A stretch of DNA of 64,000 nt from an uncultured Bacteroides sp. (GCA_902168185.1 CABHOV010000072.1:1-64000), one strand, 5' to 3'; shown: positions 36,516 to 45,839, numbered from the stretch's first letter. The notes: a model not told the origin generated them from the sequence alone. Numbers and translations are program-made.

Positions 36516-37724
36516 ATGGAGAGAAAACAATTTTTGAAGAGTTTAGGAATGAGCAGCTTGATTGCACCGCTAATCGTGGCGTGTAGTAAAGATGACGATG
36601 CAACTCCCGTACCTTCCATTACCAGCTTTACAGCGACAAGTGGTGCGGTTGGCGACACTGTAATTATCAGTGGTGCTAATTTTAGTGCGACCACTACAAA
36701 CAACACCGTAACGTTTAATGGAACAACAGCAACCGTTACAGCAGCCACTACAACACAACTTACCGTTACGGTGCCATCGGGTGCAAGTACAGGTAAAATT
36801 GCTGTCACTGTGAACGGGCAAACCGGAACATCATCGAATGACTTTACAGTAACGACAAGTTCGAGCACTGCTGACCTTGCTATTACCAGCTTTACAAGCA
36901 GCGGCTCTGCAGGGTCATCTATTGTTATTACCGGTACAGGCTTTAGCACAACAGCTGCTTCCAATACAGTAACGATCAATGGAGTGGTTGCCACAGTTGT
37001 ATCCGCTACGGCTACGCAACTTGTAGTGACCGTGCCAAGTGGTGCTACATCGGGTGTAGTTGCTGTAACGGTAAATGGCGTTACGGTTACTTCAGCCACC
37101 AGCTTTACCGTTACAACGGCTTCTGGTTCGTGCTCAGCAACGGATGCTGAAACGGAAGGACCTTTCCCAACAAAAAGTCCTTCAACACTTGTAAAGACTG
37201 ATATACGTTCTGACAGAACCGGTGTAGCTTTTACAATAACAATCACCATACAAGACAAGAATAACAGCTGTGCTGCACTTGAAGGTGCATACGTTGATAT
37301 CTGGCATTGTGATAAAGATGGTTACTATTCTGAGTATGGTGGTACATCGATGCAGACTGTTGACTATACCGCGGTGCATTTCTTACGAGGACGACAAGTC
37401 ACCAACAGCGATGGACAAGTATCATTCGTTTCGATTTTTCCAGGTTGGTATCAGAGTCGTGCCACGCACATTCACGTACATATATATAGTGCTTCCGGTT
37501 CATCTTTACTGGTAACACAAATCGGATTCCCGGAGAGCTCAAACAGTGCTGTGGTATTGGTAAATGCTTCAACGGCCAATGGCTATACCAAAGGCATGAG
37601 CGGCTATACTTACAATGCAAGTGATAGCGTTTTTACAGACTCTATTGACAATGAAATAGCCACTGTAACCGGAAGCGTTGCTGACGGCTACGCACTCACC
37701 CATACGATTGTAGTAAGCGCGTAA
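36516..37724 (+). CDS. exported intradiol ring-cleavage dioxygenase with two IPT/TIG domains
   Basis: 402 residues. The N-terminus ERKQFLKSLGMSSLIAPLIVAC is a Tat-like (Arg-Lys) signal that ends in a lipobox with Cys23. Two IPT/TIG immunoglobulin-like domains follow (about 33-113 and 121-200), each with AxGDTVIISGxNFS or similar and VTVPSGA. The C-terminal domain is an intradiol dioxygenase: ETEGPFP (212-218), VDIWHCDKDGYYSEY (260-274), FLRGRQVTNSDGQ and FPGWYQSRATHIHVH (308-322). The Fe(III) ligands Tyr-Tyr-His-His are all in place (Tyr270 or 271, Tyr312, His318, His320). An enzyme that opens catechol-type rings at the cell surface is expected; lignin-derived or phenolic substrates are inferred. 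Confidence 0.85.
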   Translation: MERKQFLKSLGMSSLIAPLIVACSKDDDATPVPSITSFTATSGAVGDTVIISGANFSATTTNNTVTFNGTTATVTAATTTQLTVTVPSGASTGKIAVTVNGQTGTSSNDFTVTTSSSTADLAITSFTSSGSAGSSIVITGTGFSTTAASNTVTINGVVATVVSATATQLVVTVPSGATSGVVAVTVNGVTVTSATSFTVTTASGSCSATDAETEGPFPTKSPSTLVKTDIRSDRTGVAFTITITIQDKNNSCAALEGAYVDIWHCDKDGYYSEYGGTSMQTVDYTAVHFLRGRQVTNSDGQVSFVSIFPGWYQSRATHIHVHIYSASGSSLLVTQIGFPESSNSAVVLVNASTANGYTKGMSGYTYNASDSVFTDSIDNEIATVTGSVADGYALTHTIVVSA

Positions 37725-37803
37725 AGTATATATTTCCTAGTACCCGGTATGCAAGCAGAGCCGATCCGGAAAGCTTAACCATACGGACCACTGAAGTCAG
37801 CAG

Positions 37804-37983
37804 TTATTTTGCTTTCTTCTTGCCGAATTTTTTAGCAGCCGTTTTACGCTTGCTTGCATACTTTACTTCAAATTCCTGTGATTGATTCACATAACTTCTG
37901 TCCTTCGGACCACGCTTCTTTGCAGTTTTCTTGCCGGCTTTCTTAGCCGTTTTTTTTGAGGTTTTCTTCGCTGTCTTTGCCAT
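37804..37983 (-). CDS. histone H1-like Lys/Ala-rich small protein
   Basis: 59 residues, starting MAKTAKKTSKKTAKKAGKK and ending RKTAAKKFGKKKAK, with a short neutral centre (RSYVNQSQEFEVKY). About 40% of residues are Lys or Arg, with AKK/TAKK repeats as in bacterial histone H1-like and HC1-type proteins. Binding of DNA or RNA is expected from charge alone. It is convergent with the dioxygenase gene and divergent from the small gene at 38163. Confidence 0.7.
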   Translation of the reverse strand: MAKTAKKTSKKTAKKAGKKTAKKRGPKDRSYVNQSQEFEVKYASKRKTAAKKFGKKKAK

Positions 37984-38162
37984 AGCTTTGATTGTTTACA
38001 GATTAAGCTAAATTTTTATACCAACCTTCATCAATTCACTGTTCATACAGACGGCTATCAAACAGTATCTCGGGCATCGGTAGCCCGTACGAATAAAAGT
38101 TATAGCCCTTTGAAACGACTGATTTTTTTCGAAATATTGACCCTTGAATTTTTAACAACGCT

Positions 38163-38450
38163 ATGGCCAACATTGAAGATCTTCGGAATGCTGAATTTGA
38201 AAAGCAAGGCAACACACCCAAACAGGATGTGTTGCAGTTATATTTACTGAAACATACTATCCAGAATACAGTTTATTTACAATCTATTCTAAAAAAGCAA
38301 TTCGAATTACAGCACCTGATTCAACATGGTAAAATCGATAAAGAAACTATAAATGAAGACCTCGCTGAGAAACTTGGTCAACTGGATGCAGTCATTCAAA
38401 AAGAAATGATTCAGGCACTGGCTGACATTTCTCCCAGGGCTGATCGATAA
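38163..38450 (+). CDS. small helical protein of unknown function, upstream of xseA
   Basis: 95 residues, predicted entirely helical (LQLYLLKHTIQNTVYLQSIL, then LAEKLGQLDAVIQKEMIQAL), without signal peptide or Cys. No family is recognised. It is 63 bp upstream of xseA on the same strand and may be co-transcribed. The codon pattern is even and the start is well placed, so I think it is real. Confidence 0.55.
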   Translation: MANIEDLRNAEFEKQGNTPKQDVLQLYLLKHTIQNTVYLQSILKKQFELQHLIQHGKIDKETINEDLAEKLGQLDAVIQKEMIQALADISPRADR

Positions 38451-38513
38451 ATTACTAAAATATAGTTTTGAAGTGAAGTATATATAGGAATCATACAGAA
38501 AGATATATAGCCA

Positions 38514-39884
38514 ATGGCTCCGGCACAATTAAGACTCTCTGAGCTCTCCCTCATTATAAACAACGTACTGAAAGATGCCTTTCAGTCTACGAGCTTTTGG
38601 GTAATCGCCGATGTTACCAATCATACGTTCAAGGCTATCTCCAATTATCATTACTTCGAATTGGTTGAGAAAGACTCGAACACAAATAATATTCTTGCTA
38701 AATTCTCCGCCAAAGCCTGGGGCAATGGCGCCAGGCAAATTGAAAACTTCGAGCGTATCACGGAGCGCAAATTTACCAATGATATACAGGTACTGGTAAA
38801 TGTAACGGTAGACTACCACCCTACTTTTGGTTTACAACTCCAGGTCAACAGTATAGATCCGGCCTTCACACTCGGTGCCATTGAACAGCAGCGACTTGCC
38901 ACGCTGGAGAAACTGGTAGCGGAAAATCCAGCGCACATTCAAAAGGTAAACGAAGAGTATAGCACGCGAAACAAGAAGCTTCCCTTGAATCATGTGCTCC
39001 AAAACATTGCTGTTATATCTTCAAGAGCTTCTGCCGGATTACAAGACTTTAAACATACTTTGCAGGCGAACCCCTTCCGGTATACTTTTACGATCGATGA
39101 GTACTTCACCGAAGTACAGGGTGAACTCAATGCAGGCGCTTTACGCGATACATTAATCGAAGTATATAATACAGGTATAGCCTATGATGCAGTGGTGATC
39201 ACGCGAGGCGGAGGTGCGCAAACCGATTTCCTCATCTTCGATAATTACCTTGTAGGCCAGGCTATAGCACGCTTTCCCATCCCCATTATTACCGGAATAG
39301 GACACCAGAAGAATACAACGATCGCAGACCTGATGGCGCATACAGCAACCAAGACGCCAACCAAAGCCGCAGAGTTCATTATTGCCCACAACCGAGCATT
39401 CGAAGAAGGTCTGCTTATCATGCAGAAGTCAATTTTACTCAAGGCACAGCAAGCATTCTCGGTGAGCCATCAACAGTTGGCCGTCCTGAAAGCAAGCCTC
39501 ATCCATACGACAAGAAATATACTCGATGTTAATAAGAGCGCTGTTGCAAACCTCTCGGCCAAGCTGCTATCAGGGCCATCGATTACAATTTCAAACAAAC
39601 GGAATGACCTGCAGAACCTGGCAGGGAATCTAAAGACTTTCAATATACTATATATCAAAAGCCAGCAAAGTCACCTCGATCATTATACATCACTGGTAAA
39701 ATTAGTCTCCCCTATAAATACACTTAAACGAGGATTTGCCATTATCAAACACAACGATAAAATTATAAACAACGCCAGTACTGTAGCAGCCGGTGATAAT
39801 GTTTCGATCATCTTAGCCGATAAAGAAATTGCCGCCACCGTCACCCTCAAAAAAGATTACCATGGAAATGAATATAACCTATGA
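38514..39884 (+). CDS. xseA: exodeoxyribonuclease VII large subunit
   Basis: 456 residues. An N-terminal OB-fold (about 1-105) with LSELSLIINNVLKDAFQSTS and FWVIADVTNH is followed by the catalytic domain: IAVISSRASAGLQDFKHTLQ, VITRGGGAQTDFLIFDNYLV, ITGIGHQKNTTIADLMAHTA and TKTPTKAAEF, all typical of XseA. A coiled C-terminal region ends with LKRGFAI. With XseB it degrades single-stranded DNA in both directions and acts in repair. The C-terminus overlaps the xseB start. Confidence 0.93.
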   Translation: MAPAQLRLSELSLIINNVLKDAFQSTSFWVIADVTNHTFKAISNYHYFELVEKDSNTNNILAKFSAKAWGNGARQIENFERITERKFTNDIQVLVNVTVDYHPTFGLQLQVNSIDPAFTLGAIEQQRLATLEKLVAENPAHIQKVNEEYSTRNKKLPLNHVLQNIAVISSRASAGLQDFKHTLQANPFRYTFTIDEYFTEVQGELNAGALRDTLIEVYNTGIAYDAVVITRGGGAQTDFLIFDNYLVGQAIARFPIPIITGIGHQKNTTIADLMAHTATKTPTKAAEFIIAHNRAFEEGLLIMQKSILLKAQQAFSVSHQQLAVLKASLIHTTRNILDVNKSAVANLSAKLLSGPSITISNKRNDLQNLAGNLKTFNILYIKSQQSHLDHYTSLVKLVSPINTLKRGFAIIKHNDKIINNASTVAAGDNVSIILADKEIAATVTLKKDYHGNEYNL

Positions 39885-40080
39885 GCAAGCCTACGATGAG
39901 CTTGTACAGATTGCACACGAAATAGAAAATGAATCAGTCTCTGTCGATCAATTGGCTGATAAGGTCAAGCGTGCTTCCGAATTGATTGCGCTTTGCCAGG
40001 CAAAATTAAAGTCCACAGAGAATGAAGTTAACAAGATCATTACCGGTATGGAGAAGAGCGTGACCAAGAACAAAGAGTGA
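39862..40080 (+). CDS. xseB: exodeoxyribonuclease VII small subunit
   Basis: 72 residues from ATG 39862, inside the end of xseA (23-bp overlap). The sequence has the XseB pattern: TYEQAYDELVQIAHEIENE, then VDQLADKVKRASELIALCQA and KLKSTENEVNKI. It is the helical hairpin partner of XseA. The overlap suggests translational coupling to fix the subunit ratio. Confidence 0.92.
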   Translation: MEMNITYEQAYDELVQIAHEIENESVSVDQLADKVKRASELIALCQAKLKSTENEVNKIITGMEKSVTKNKE

Positions 40081-40226
40081 TACGCGCTTTTCGTAACGCT
40101 GCTTTCTGCTATAGGACGTTGTCGCAAATCCACCTCTAAATAGTCGGATTTACACACGCTCGCTGTCGATTTTGCACAGTAGTTTTGTATCAACAACGAT
40201 CAACAACAACTCAAAATAAAACTACT

Positions 40227-40622
40227 ATGAAAAAGCACAAAATCACTTTCTGGGTTACAACCACTATCATTTTTTTGTTTGAAGGCGTTATGCCAGCACT
40301 CACATCGCACACCGAAATGGCGCGCGCAGCAATCAGTCACCTCGGCTATCCGGCATACTTCGGTCCGATGCTGATGATATTCAAAGTTTCAGGAACCATC
40401 GCGTTGATCATCCCGGCTATACCGCGTAGAGTTAAAGAATGGGCTTATGCCGGTCTTGCTTTTGATTTTATAGCAGCCTCCGTCAGTAACAGTGTAGTCG
40501 ATGGCTTCGGATTCAACACGTTCTTCCCGTTAATCTTCCTGGGCATATTAATACTCTCCTATATATCACTAGAGAAGATTGACAGGTATTCTCCTTCTTC
40601 ATCTTTGCAAGCAACCGTGTAG
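40227..40622 (+). CDS. DoxX-like membrane protein
   Basis: 131 residues from ATG 40227. Four hydrophobic helices; MKKHKITFWVTTTIIFLFEG, then LGYPAYFGPMLMIFKVSGTI and KEWAYAGLAFDFIAASVSN match the DoxX_2 family. Typical neighbours such as an AraC or ArsR regulator are missing. Role unknown; perhaps linked to redox balance at the membrane. Confidence 0.75.
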   Translation: MKKHKITFWVTTTIIFLFEGVMPALTSHTEMARAAISHLGYPAYFGPMLMIFKVSGTIALIIPAIPRRVKEWAYAGLAFDFIAASVSNSVVDGFGFNTFFPLIFLGILILSYISLEKIDRYSPSSSLQATV

Positions 40623-40654
40623 TCAGAGATTAACTATATAGGACACTCTAAACA

Positions 40655-40680
40655 AAAGGAACCCGATGGTTCCTTTTGCT
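40655..40680 (+). terminator. intrinsic terminator after DoxX-like gene
   Basis: AAAAGGAACC (40655-40664) and GGTTCCTTTT (40669-40678) form a perfect 10-bp stem with a CGAT loop, 32 bp after the stop codon, and the right arm ends in a T-run. Confidence 0.75.
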
Positions 40681-40912
40681 ATTTTATAGCCGTTTGTTTT
40701 TATTCTCGCCAATATCTCCACTTGTTGCATACTCTTCGGAAGTTCAAACAATCATTCGCATTGATTGTGAATACAGGTATATATAAGTCATAACAGTGAT
40801 ATTTTTTTCCAGCATCGCCAGATTTTTTGTAGGTATATCACGCTTGCGTTTTTAAATTTAATGACGCACTTCTTTCAACGTTACTCATTAGTTACCCATT
40901 AAAAACTACACC

Positions 40913-41650
40913 ATGAAAAAATTCTATTTCGTTATCGTGCTGGTAATGCTCGTTGATCTTACCGGTGGATTTGCACAGAAAGCAAATGATGCTTATGACT
41001 TCCCTGTAAAGCGGGGAACAGAACAATGGAACGCTTTGAAAAGTTACCAGGATAAGCGTGATGCGTGTACCCTACCCGAGTCGTTGCTTTCAACTATATC
41101 AACGAAGGGCCTGATTGAAACATACCTCAACTACCCGCTTCTTGGAGACCTTATGGTTTTCAGTACGCCACAGGAAGGTATACGAAAGCTGCAGGAGAAT
41201 TTTAACGGTGCTTATGAACTGTTAAAGCGAAAGGATGTTGCAACGTTACTACTGGAGAGATATACTTCCATGAATCCGGCAGTTGCAGGAAGGCAATTGT
41301 CATTGGAGAAAAAAGGAGAATACTCTTTCCAGATCATGGCTATCGAAATATTACTGGCACAGGAGAGTGTGCTCGCCTCACTCGACACCAGAAACAGGAA
41401 AGCGTTACTGAGCCTTGCCAAAGAAAAACTTGACGCCAAAAAGAATGACCAGGAAGTATACGGTTCCCTATCGTATAGCACTACCGGCTGGATCATGGCG
41501 CGCATATTAAAGCAATCGAACTATACCCCCGCACTGAATTCACTCCGGGACGAAAAGTATAAATACTTTACAGATCAAGGTGTAGTGGCAGACTATGCCG
41601 TGCTGGATAATGTTGTCAGTCAAACAAAACTATACCTCTCAAAAAATTAA
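40913..41650 (+). CDS. secreted protein of unknown function
   Basis: 245 residues with a signal peptide ending at about GGFAQ (22). The rest is helical, with SYQDKRDACTLPESLLSTIS near 44-63 and YLNYPLLGDLMVFSTPQEGI near 71-90, and no sorting domain. No family name is known to me. It precedes the Cys/His protein gene by 4 bp, so the two form an operon. Location is periplasm or outside. Confidence 0.65.
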   Translation: MKKFYFVIVLVMLVDLTGGFAQKANDAYDFPVKRGTEQWNALKSYQDKRDACTLPESLLSTISTKGLIETYLNYPLLGDLMVFSTPQEGIRKLQENFNGAYELLKRKDVATLLLERYTSMNPAVAGRQLSLEKKGEYSFQIMAIEILLAQESVLASLDTRNRKALLSLAKEKLDAKKNDQEVYGSLSYSTTGWIMARILKQSNYTPALNSLRDEKYKYFTDQGVVADYAVLDNVVSQTKLYLSKN

Positions 41651-41654
41651 GACT

Positions 41655-42938
41655 ATGAAAAATATTTTACCCATACTATTTTTCTGCTTCCTGGCATTGA
41701 GTATAAATATCAATGCTCAAACACTGAGTTATATCGGTACACCAAAAGGAAGTGCAGTGACAGCCTATATTGTCCCAGAGATGTCCAATGCAGATCGCGC
41801 ATACTGGGATTCTTATTTTGCCAGTCCAAACCGGACTCAATTTGTCACCTCTAACGGCTATAGTTCATCACAAACTTTTAATTGTCATGGATATGCATGG
41901 AGTATAGCAGAAGGTGGGCAAACCCGATGGATTGGGTACTATGTTCAAACAGACGAGGATGTATATATGACAGACGGAAGCTATATCCAGGTGTGTTCAG
42001 AAACATATCCGGGAAAAGTTTCATGGGGATCGGGTGATCATACAGCGATCACAACGCCAACGCCAGGAAGGTTCAAATCGAAGTGGAACAAATACCCATT
42101 AATGGAGCACAATTGGAACGATACGCCCTACGGTACAGCGAACCTGAAATATTATGTCGCCACAAAAATATCGGCAAGTAATTCTTTTATCTGTGGCAAC
42201 ACGACATACTCGGTTCCATACTTTGCTGGCGGTACCTATACCTGGACAAAAAGCAGCAACATTTCATTGAACACTACTTCCGGTAATTCGGTTGTAGCCA
42301 CTGCAAACTGGAATGGTCCGGGATGGGTTGAAGTGGTGATCACCTCCCCGTGCTCCAGCACCTCCGTTACTACCCGCCTAAACGTATCCGTTGGCCCTAC
42401 TATAGGAGCCGTAAACATACCACAGAATACATTTTATGGAGGCTATGCAAATGTATATGCAGAAGTGCCACAGGTTGCAGGTGCAGGTTACTATGACTAC
42501 GAGTGGTACCTGGATGGCTCGTTTCAACAGACCAGTGCCTATAACCACGAATTTACTTTTTATGGCTGTGGAAGTCATTATGTAGGCGTGCGTGCCTATA
42601 CGGCTAACTGCGGCTGGACAGATTTCAGCTACGCATACTTTTATGTTAACTGCAACGGCATGTTTAATATAGGTATATACCCGAATCCGGTAAACGACTA
42701 TGTGACCATCAGCCTCGAAAATACAAAGGCTGAAAAACGAGCTCCTTCACCGGCAAGTACATCCTCTGCCACCTATGACATAACACTCTACGACAATCAG
42801 GGACAGCTACGAAGATCGGCCACCTTAAAAGAAGGACCACTACAGTTAAGTACAGCGAACTTACCGGAAGGCGAATACTATATTCATGTATCGCAAGGCA
42901 AAGAACTTTTCACCAAACGAATAATCATTAAGCATTAA
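41655..42938 (+). CDS. T9SS-secreted protein with papain-like Cys/His motif and Ig-like domain
   Basis: 427 residues from ATG 41655. Signal peptide to about residue 22. The N-terminal domain has FNCHGYAW (75-82) and GSGDHTAI (126-132), then YPLMEHNW: a Cys77 ... His129 arrangement reminiscent of NlpC/CHAP-type amidases or proteases, with TNG/WGSG spacing. A middle part (about 175-330) is Ig/PKD-like (YTWTKSSNISLNTTSGNSVV; YYDYEWYLDGS). The end IGIYPNPVNDYVTISLENT to FTKRIIIKH is a T9SS type A sorting domain. Together with the upstream gene it looks like a secreted enzyme-plus-partner pair. Catalytic function is inferred from motif geometry only. Confidence 0.7.
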   Translation: MKNILPILFFCFLALSININAQTLSYIGTPKGSAVTAYIVPEMSNADRAYWDSYFASPNRTQFVTSNGYSSSQTFNCHGYAWSIAEGGQTRWIGYYVQTDEDVYMTDGSYIQVCSETYPGKVSWGSGDHTAITTPTPGRFKSKWNKYPLMEHNWNDTPYGTANLKYYVATKISASNSFICGNTTYSVPYFAGGTYTWTKSSNISLNTTSGNSVVATANWNGPGWVEVVITSPCSSTSVTTRLNVSVGPTIGAVNIPQNTFYGGYANVYAEVPQVAGAGYYDYEWYLDGSFQQTSAYNHEFTFYGCGSHYVGVRAYTANCGWTDFSYAYFYVNCNGMFNIGIYPNPVNDYVTISLENTKAEKRAPSPASTSSATYDITLYDNQGQLRRSATLKEGPLQLSTANLPEGEYYIHVSQGKELFTKRIIIKH

Positions 42939-42976
42939 AGTATATAATTCATAATCTACAACGAAAGAAGTGCCAG

Positions 42977-43010
42977 GTTCCGATAGATTAACTATCGGAA
43001 CTTTATTTTT
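42977..43010 (+). terminator. intrinsic terminator after T9SS protein gene
   Basis: GTTCCGATAG (42977-42986) and CTATCGGAAC (42992-43001) are perfect 10-bp arms with a 5-nt loop, followed by TTTATTTTT. It lies 38 bp after the stop. Confidence 0.8.
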
Positions 43011-43146
43011 AATAACCAGCTAAAACAGGGGCATCCCGCAACGCCAGGGCTACGGCACAATTATTTACCTTCTAAAATCAAGCGCCTTAAAGGTCGTGTG
43101 CTAAAATCTATGCAACGCTGGGCGCATCAAAATAAAACAAAACGCT

Positions 43147-44022
43147 ATGAATATAATACTGGGTGCTTCAGGACAAGTCGGTTCGGCTATCGTTAACAAT
43201 TTACTTTCCAGGAATGAAAAAGTAAAAGCTATTATCAGAAATCCCGATAAAGCTAACACACTACAGACAAATAAAAACTTGACGATTGAAGTGGCAGATG
43301 CATTTGATTTGCCTGCATTGGAGAACGCATTCAAAAACGGTGATACTATATTTCTGTTAACACCGGAAACAGGAAATAGCGATGATGTGATTGGCGATAC
43401 AAAAAAGATCTTAACCAATTATAGAAAAGCGATTGAGAATTCAACCATTAAAAAAATAGTAGGATTGTCTTCAATGGGAGCACAACATGAAAATGACAGT
43501 GGTAACCTGAAGATGTCATACCTGCTTGAGCATTCATTCATGTCGCTTGACATTCAGAAAATCTTTGTACGTCCTGCTTACTACTATAGCAATTGGATGA
43601 ACTATATTTCTGTTGTTCAGGATACGGGTGTACTTCCATCGTTTTATCCCGTTGATTTGAAAATAGCAATGATATCGCCACTAGACGTTGCACAATTTGT
43701 TGCCGACATCATGGTTCGAGATATAGAGGGCGAACCTGTTTTTGAAGTCCAGGGCCCGGAGTCGTATAACGCAACTGACATCGCGAATATATTCGGGAAA
43801 ACTTTAGGACGAGAAGTCAACGTACAGCAGATACCTCGCCAGGAATGGGCAAAAACGCTCCAGGGATTTGGCTTCACCGCAGATGCTACAAAGAACTTCA
43901 TCGAAATGACGCAGATGGTTGTTGACGGTAAAACCGGACCTGAAGGCAAGGGCACAATTCCAGTAAAGGTGACAACCGGCTTTAGTGAATATCTGGCGGA
44001 ACATATACATCAGACCGTATAG
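43147..44022 (+). CDS. NmrA-like NAD(P)-binding protein
   Basis: 291 residues. N-terminal Rossmann motif NIILGASGQVGSAIVNNLL with GASGQVG, then VKAIIRNPDKA, GDTIFLLTPET and VGLSSMGAQHEN. The late motif FEVQGPESYNATDIANIFGK resembles the NmrA/HSCARG and quinone-oxidoreductase-like atypical short-chain dehydrogenases. No catalytic YxxxK pair is obvious. It may sense NADP(H) or reduce quinones. It is a single gene. Confidence 0.8.
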   Translation: MNIILGASGQVGSAIVNNLLSRNEKVKAIIRNPDKANTLQTNKNLTIEVADAFDLPALENAFKNGDTIFLLTPETGNSDDVIGDTKKILTNYRKAIENSTIKKIVGLSSMGAQHENDSGNLKMSYLLEHSFMSLDIQKIFVRPAYYYSNWMNYISVVQDTGVLPSFYPVDLKIAMISPLDVAQFVADIMVRDIEGEPVFEVQGPESYNATDIANIFGKTLGREVNVQQIPRQEWAKTLQGFGFTADATKNFIEMTQMVVDGKTGPEGKGTIPVKVTTGFSEYLAEHIHQTV

Positions 44023-44271
44023 GCTATCGCTGTCCTTCAGGCTGATGCTTAATCACCCACCTCCTGAAATATAGTGGTGCAACATTTACTACACTCGCTA
44101 TATATAGCAAGAACGTAGCGAAGTCCGATTAAATGTCGTCCCTCGTTTTCCGTGGGCAATCCAATCAATTTTATACCCGTTCATTGAACGTTTTTTACAC
44201 CTTGAATTTGTAAGGCAGAAAGGGATTCTGGTCGTCATCATTGCACGTTCACCAATTTAAACTAAACGCCA

Positions 44272-45669
44272 ATGAAAAAACGATTATCCCAAACCCTCAT
44301 TCTTGTTATCCTCCTTGCTGCACTTACACATGCCTGCAAGGAAGAGAATATGGTGCCGGCAGACGACTCTTCCGGATCTACCGGCGATGATGCATCGGCC
44401 ATGCGCAAACCTTCTAACAACGACTTCCAGGTTTCACTTGTAGTGGACAGCACCACCTGGAAATATACGCTTACAAAAAGCGTTGGAACAAAAGATCCAG
44501 GACACTTTATTATAGACTTTGGTACGTGTGGCGAAGCAAGTCCAACGATATCAAATATAGTGTCAGTATCCGTTAACGGTAAAGATTGGTCGCATCAGAT
44601 TTCCAGCAGTGAAGGCAACACAGGATGCGCTATACCTTCAACCAACATCGTAAAGTTTGATAACCTCGGATGTGCAAACCAATATGTCATTGAGTTTACA
44701 CTGGACACACTATATTCTCAGGTTAACACAACAGGCTGGATAAAGAGTGGCCGTACTTGTGTGTCCAAGACGCTGACAGGTCCGGGCTGCAGAGGATATA
44801 CCCTTACATCCACGATGGAGCCTGCTCCCGCGATGATCGGCAAACCTTACAACGAAATCAATACCTATATGAAAACTTTCGGCTTTGATTACTCCGAACA
44901 TCCGCATTGCACCGGTGGATATGGCGGGCATCCCGAAGGTATACATTGCGATATTGTACAGGATGCTACGTTCGCTAAACCAGTTTTTCGTTTTGATATA
45001 CATATAGATCCTGTTATAGATGGAGACCGATGCAGCGCTACCACAGTAGATCGTCAACGAAATGAAATGAAGTCAATAACAAACAATACAACGTGGGCCA
45101 AAGTGCAAGGCAACTGGGATGAGTGGCAAATATTGGAATGGAAATTTAAACTCCCCGCGGGTTTTCAGCCGACTGCTAACTTCTGCCACATTCACCAGCT
45201 AAAGGCCCAAGACGGACCTAACAACGGAAGCCCGGTAATTACGATCACACCACGTGCAAACAGTGATGGCACTAACAAGCGCATGCAAATTATACATTCC
45301 GTAGATGGAGCAAGCACGGGCAAAGGTACGGTTGTTAATAATATACCTTTATCAGACTTCGAAGATGAGTGGGTGCAAGTACGTGAAGAGATGCACTACA
45401 CGCATAGCGGCTATTATGCTTGCAAAATTATCCGCGTCCGTGATGGCAAAGTATTGATTGATTTCGAGGACACCAACATTGATATGTGGCGTAGTGGCGC
45501 TTCATTTATTCGCAACAAGTATGGCATTTACCGCAGCCTCGCGGGTGGTCGATTAGACAACAATCCGGTAGGACAAAGTCCCTTGTTAAAAAATGAATCC
45601 CTGTGGATTACAGATTTCAAAGTATACGAGAAGAACACCAGTCCTGATCCCGGCACACCACACAATTAA
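44272..45669 (+). CDS. surface lipoprotein with jelly-roll polysaccharide-lyase-like domain
   Basis: 465 residues. Lipoprotein signal with lipobox LTHAC (Cys22) and an acidic spacer. Residues ~50-165 are a beta-rich domain (FIIDFGTCGEASPTISN). From ~180 a jelly-roll follows: VDRQRNEMKSIT, ILEWKFKLPAGFQPTANFCH, FCHIHQLKAQDGP, ITITPRANSDGTN, then HSGYYACKIIRVRDGKVLID. The (D/R)RNE...Q...H.HQ.K pattern is that of alginate or heparin lyase-like folds (PL7, PL13, PL20 group), with His and Gln in the substrate groove. Substrate is unknown. The outer membrane is the likely place of action. Confidence 0.6.
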   Translation: MKKRLSQTLILVILLAALTHACKEENMVPADDSSGSTGDDASAMRKPSNNDFQVSLVVDSTTWKYTLTKSVGTKDPGHFIIDFGTCGEASPTISNIVSVSVNGKDWSHQISSSEGNTGCAIPSTNIVKFDNLGCANQYVIEFTLDTLYSQVNTTGWIKSGRTCVSKTLTGPGCRGYTLTSTMEPAPAMIGKPYNEINTYMKTFGFDYSEHPHCTGGYGGHPEGIHCDIVQDATFAKPVFRFDIHIDPVIDGDRCSATTVDRQRNEMKSITNNTTWAKVQGNWDEWQILEWKFKLPAGFQPTANFCHIHQLKAQDGPNNGSPVITITPRANSDGTNKRMQIIHSVDGASTGKGTVVNNIPLSDFEDEWVQVREEMHYTHSGYYACKIIRVRDGKVLIDFEDTNIDMWRSGASFIRNKYGIYRSLAGGRLDNNPVGQSPLLKNESLWITDFKVYEKNTSPDPGTPHN

Positions 45670-45689
45670 TTCTGCAGATGATACTCATT

Positions 45690-45735
45690 AAATCAAATCT
45701 GAATTCTTGATCAGTAAGGTTCAGATTTGATTTTT
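45690..45735 (+). terminator. intrinsic terminator after lyase-like lipoprotein gene
   Basis: AAATCAAATCTGAA (45690-45703) and TTCAGATTTGATTT (45720-45733) are perfect 14-bp arms with a 16-nt loop and T-rich end. It lies 20 bp after the stop. Confidence 0.75.
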
Positions 45736-45839
45736 CTACACAAAAAACTGAACGCTATATTTTGCGGGGAACACTATATAACACGCACTGAAGAATCTAT
45801 AATATATACTTTCATTCCAGTGGAATAGGTTATAACTTC

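Noticed and set aside
36494-37258. 254-codon minus-strand ORF rich in Val and Thr opposite the IPT/TIG part
   Set aside because: It is the antisense of the low-complexity GTA/ACC repeats of the dioxygenase gene and has no domain signature. The plus-strand gene has intact signal, IPT and dioxygenase motifs.
44097-44108. Self-complementary GCTATATATAGC
   Set aside because: A 12-bp palindrome made mostly of TA steps is expected often in this TATA-rich sequence, and no gene start is correctly placed.
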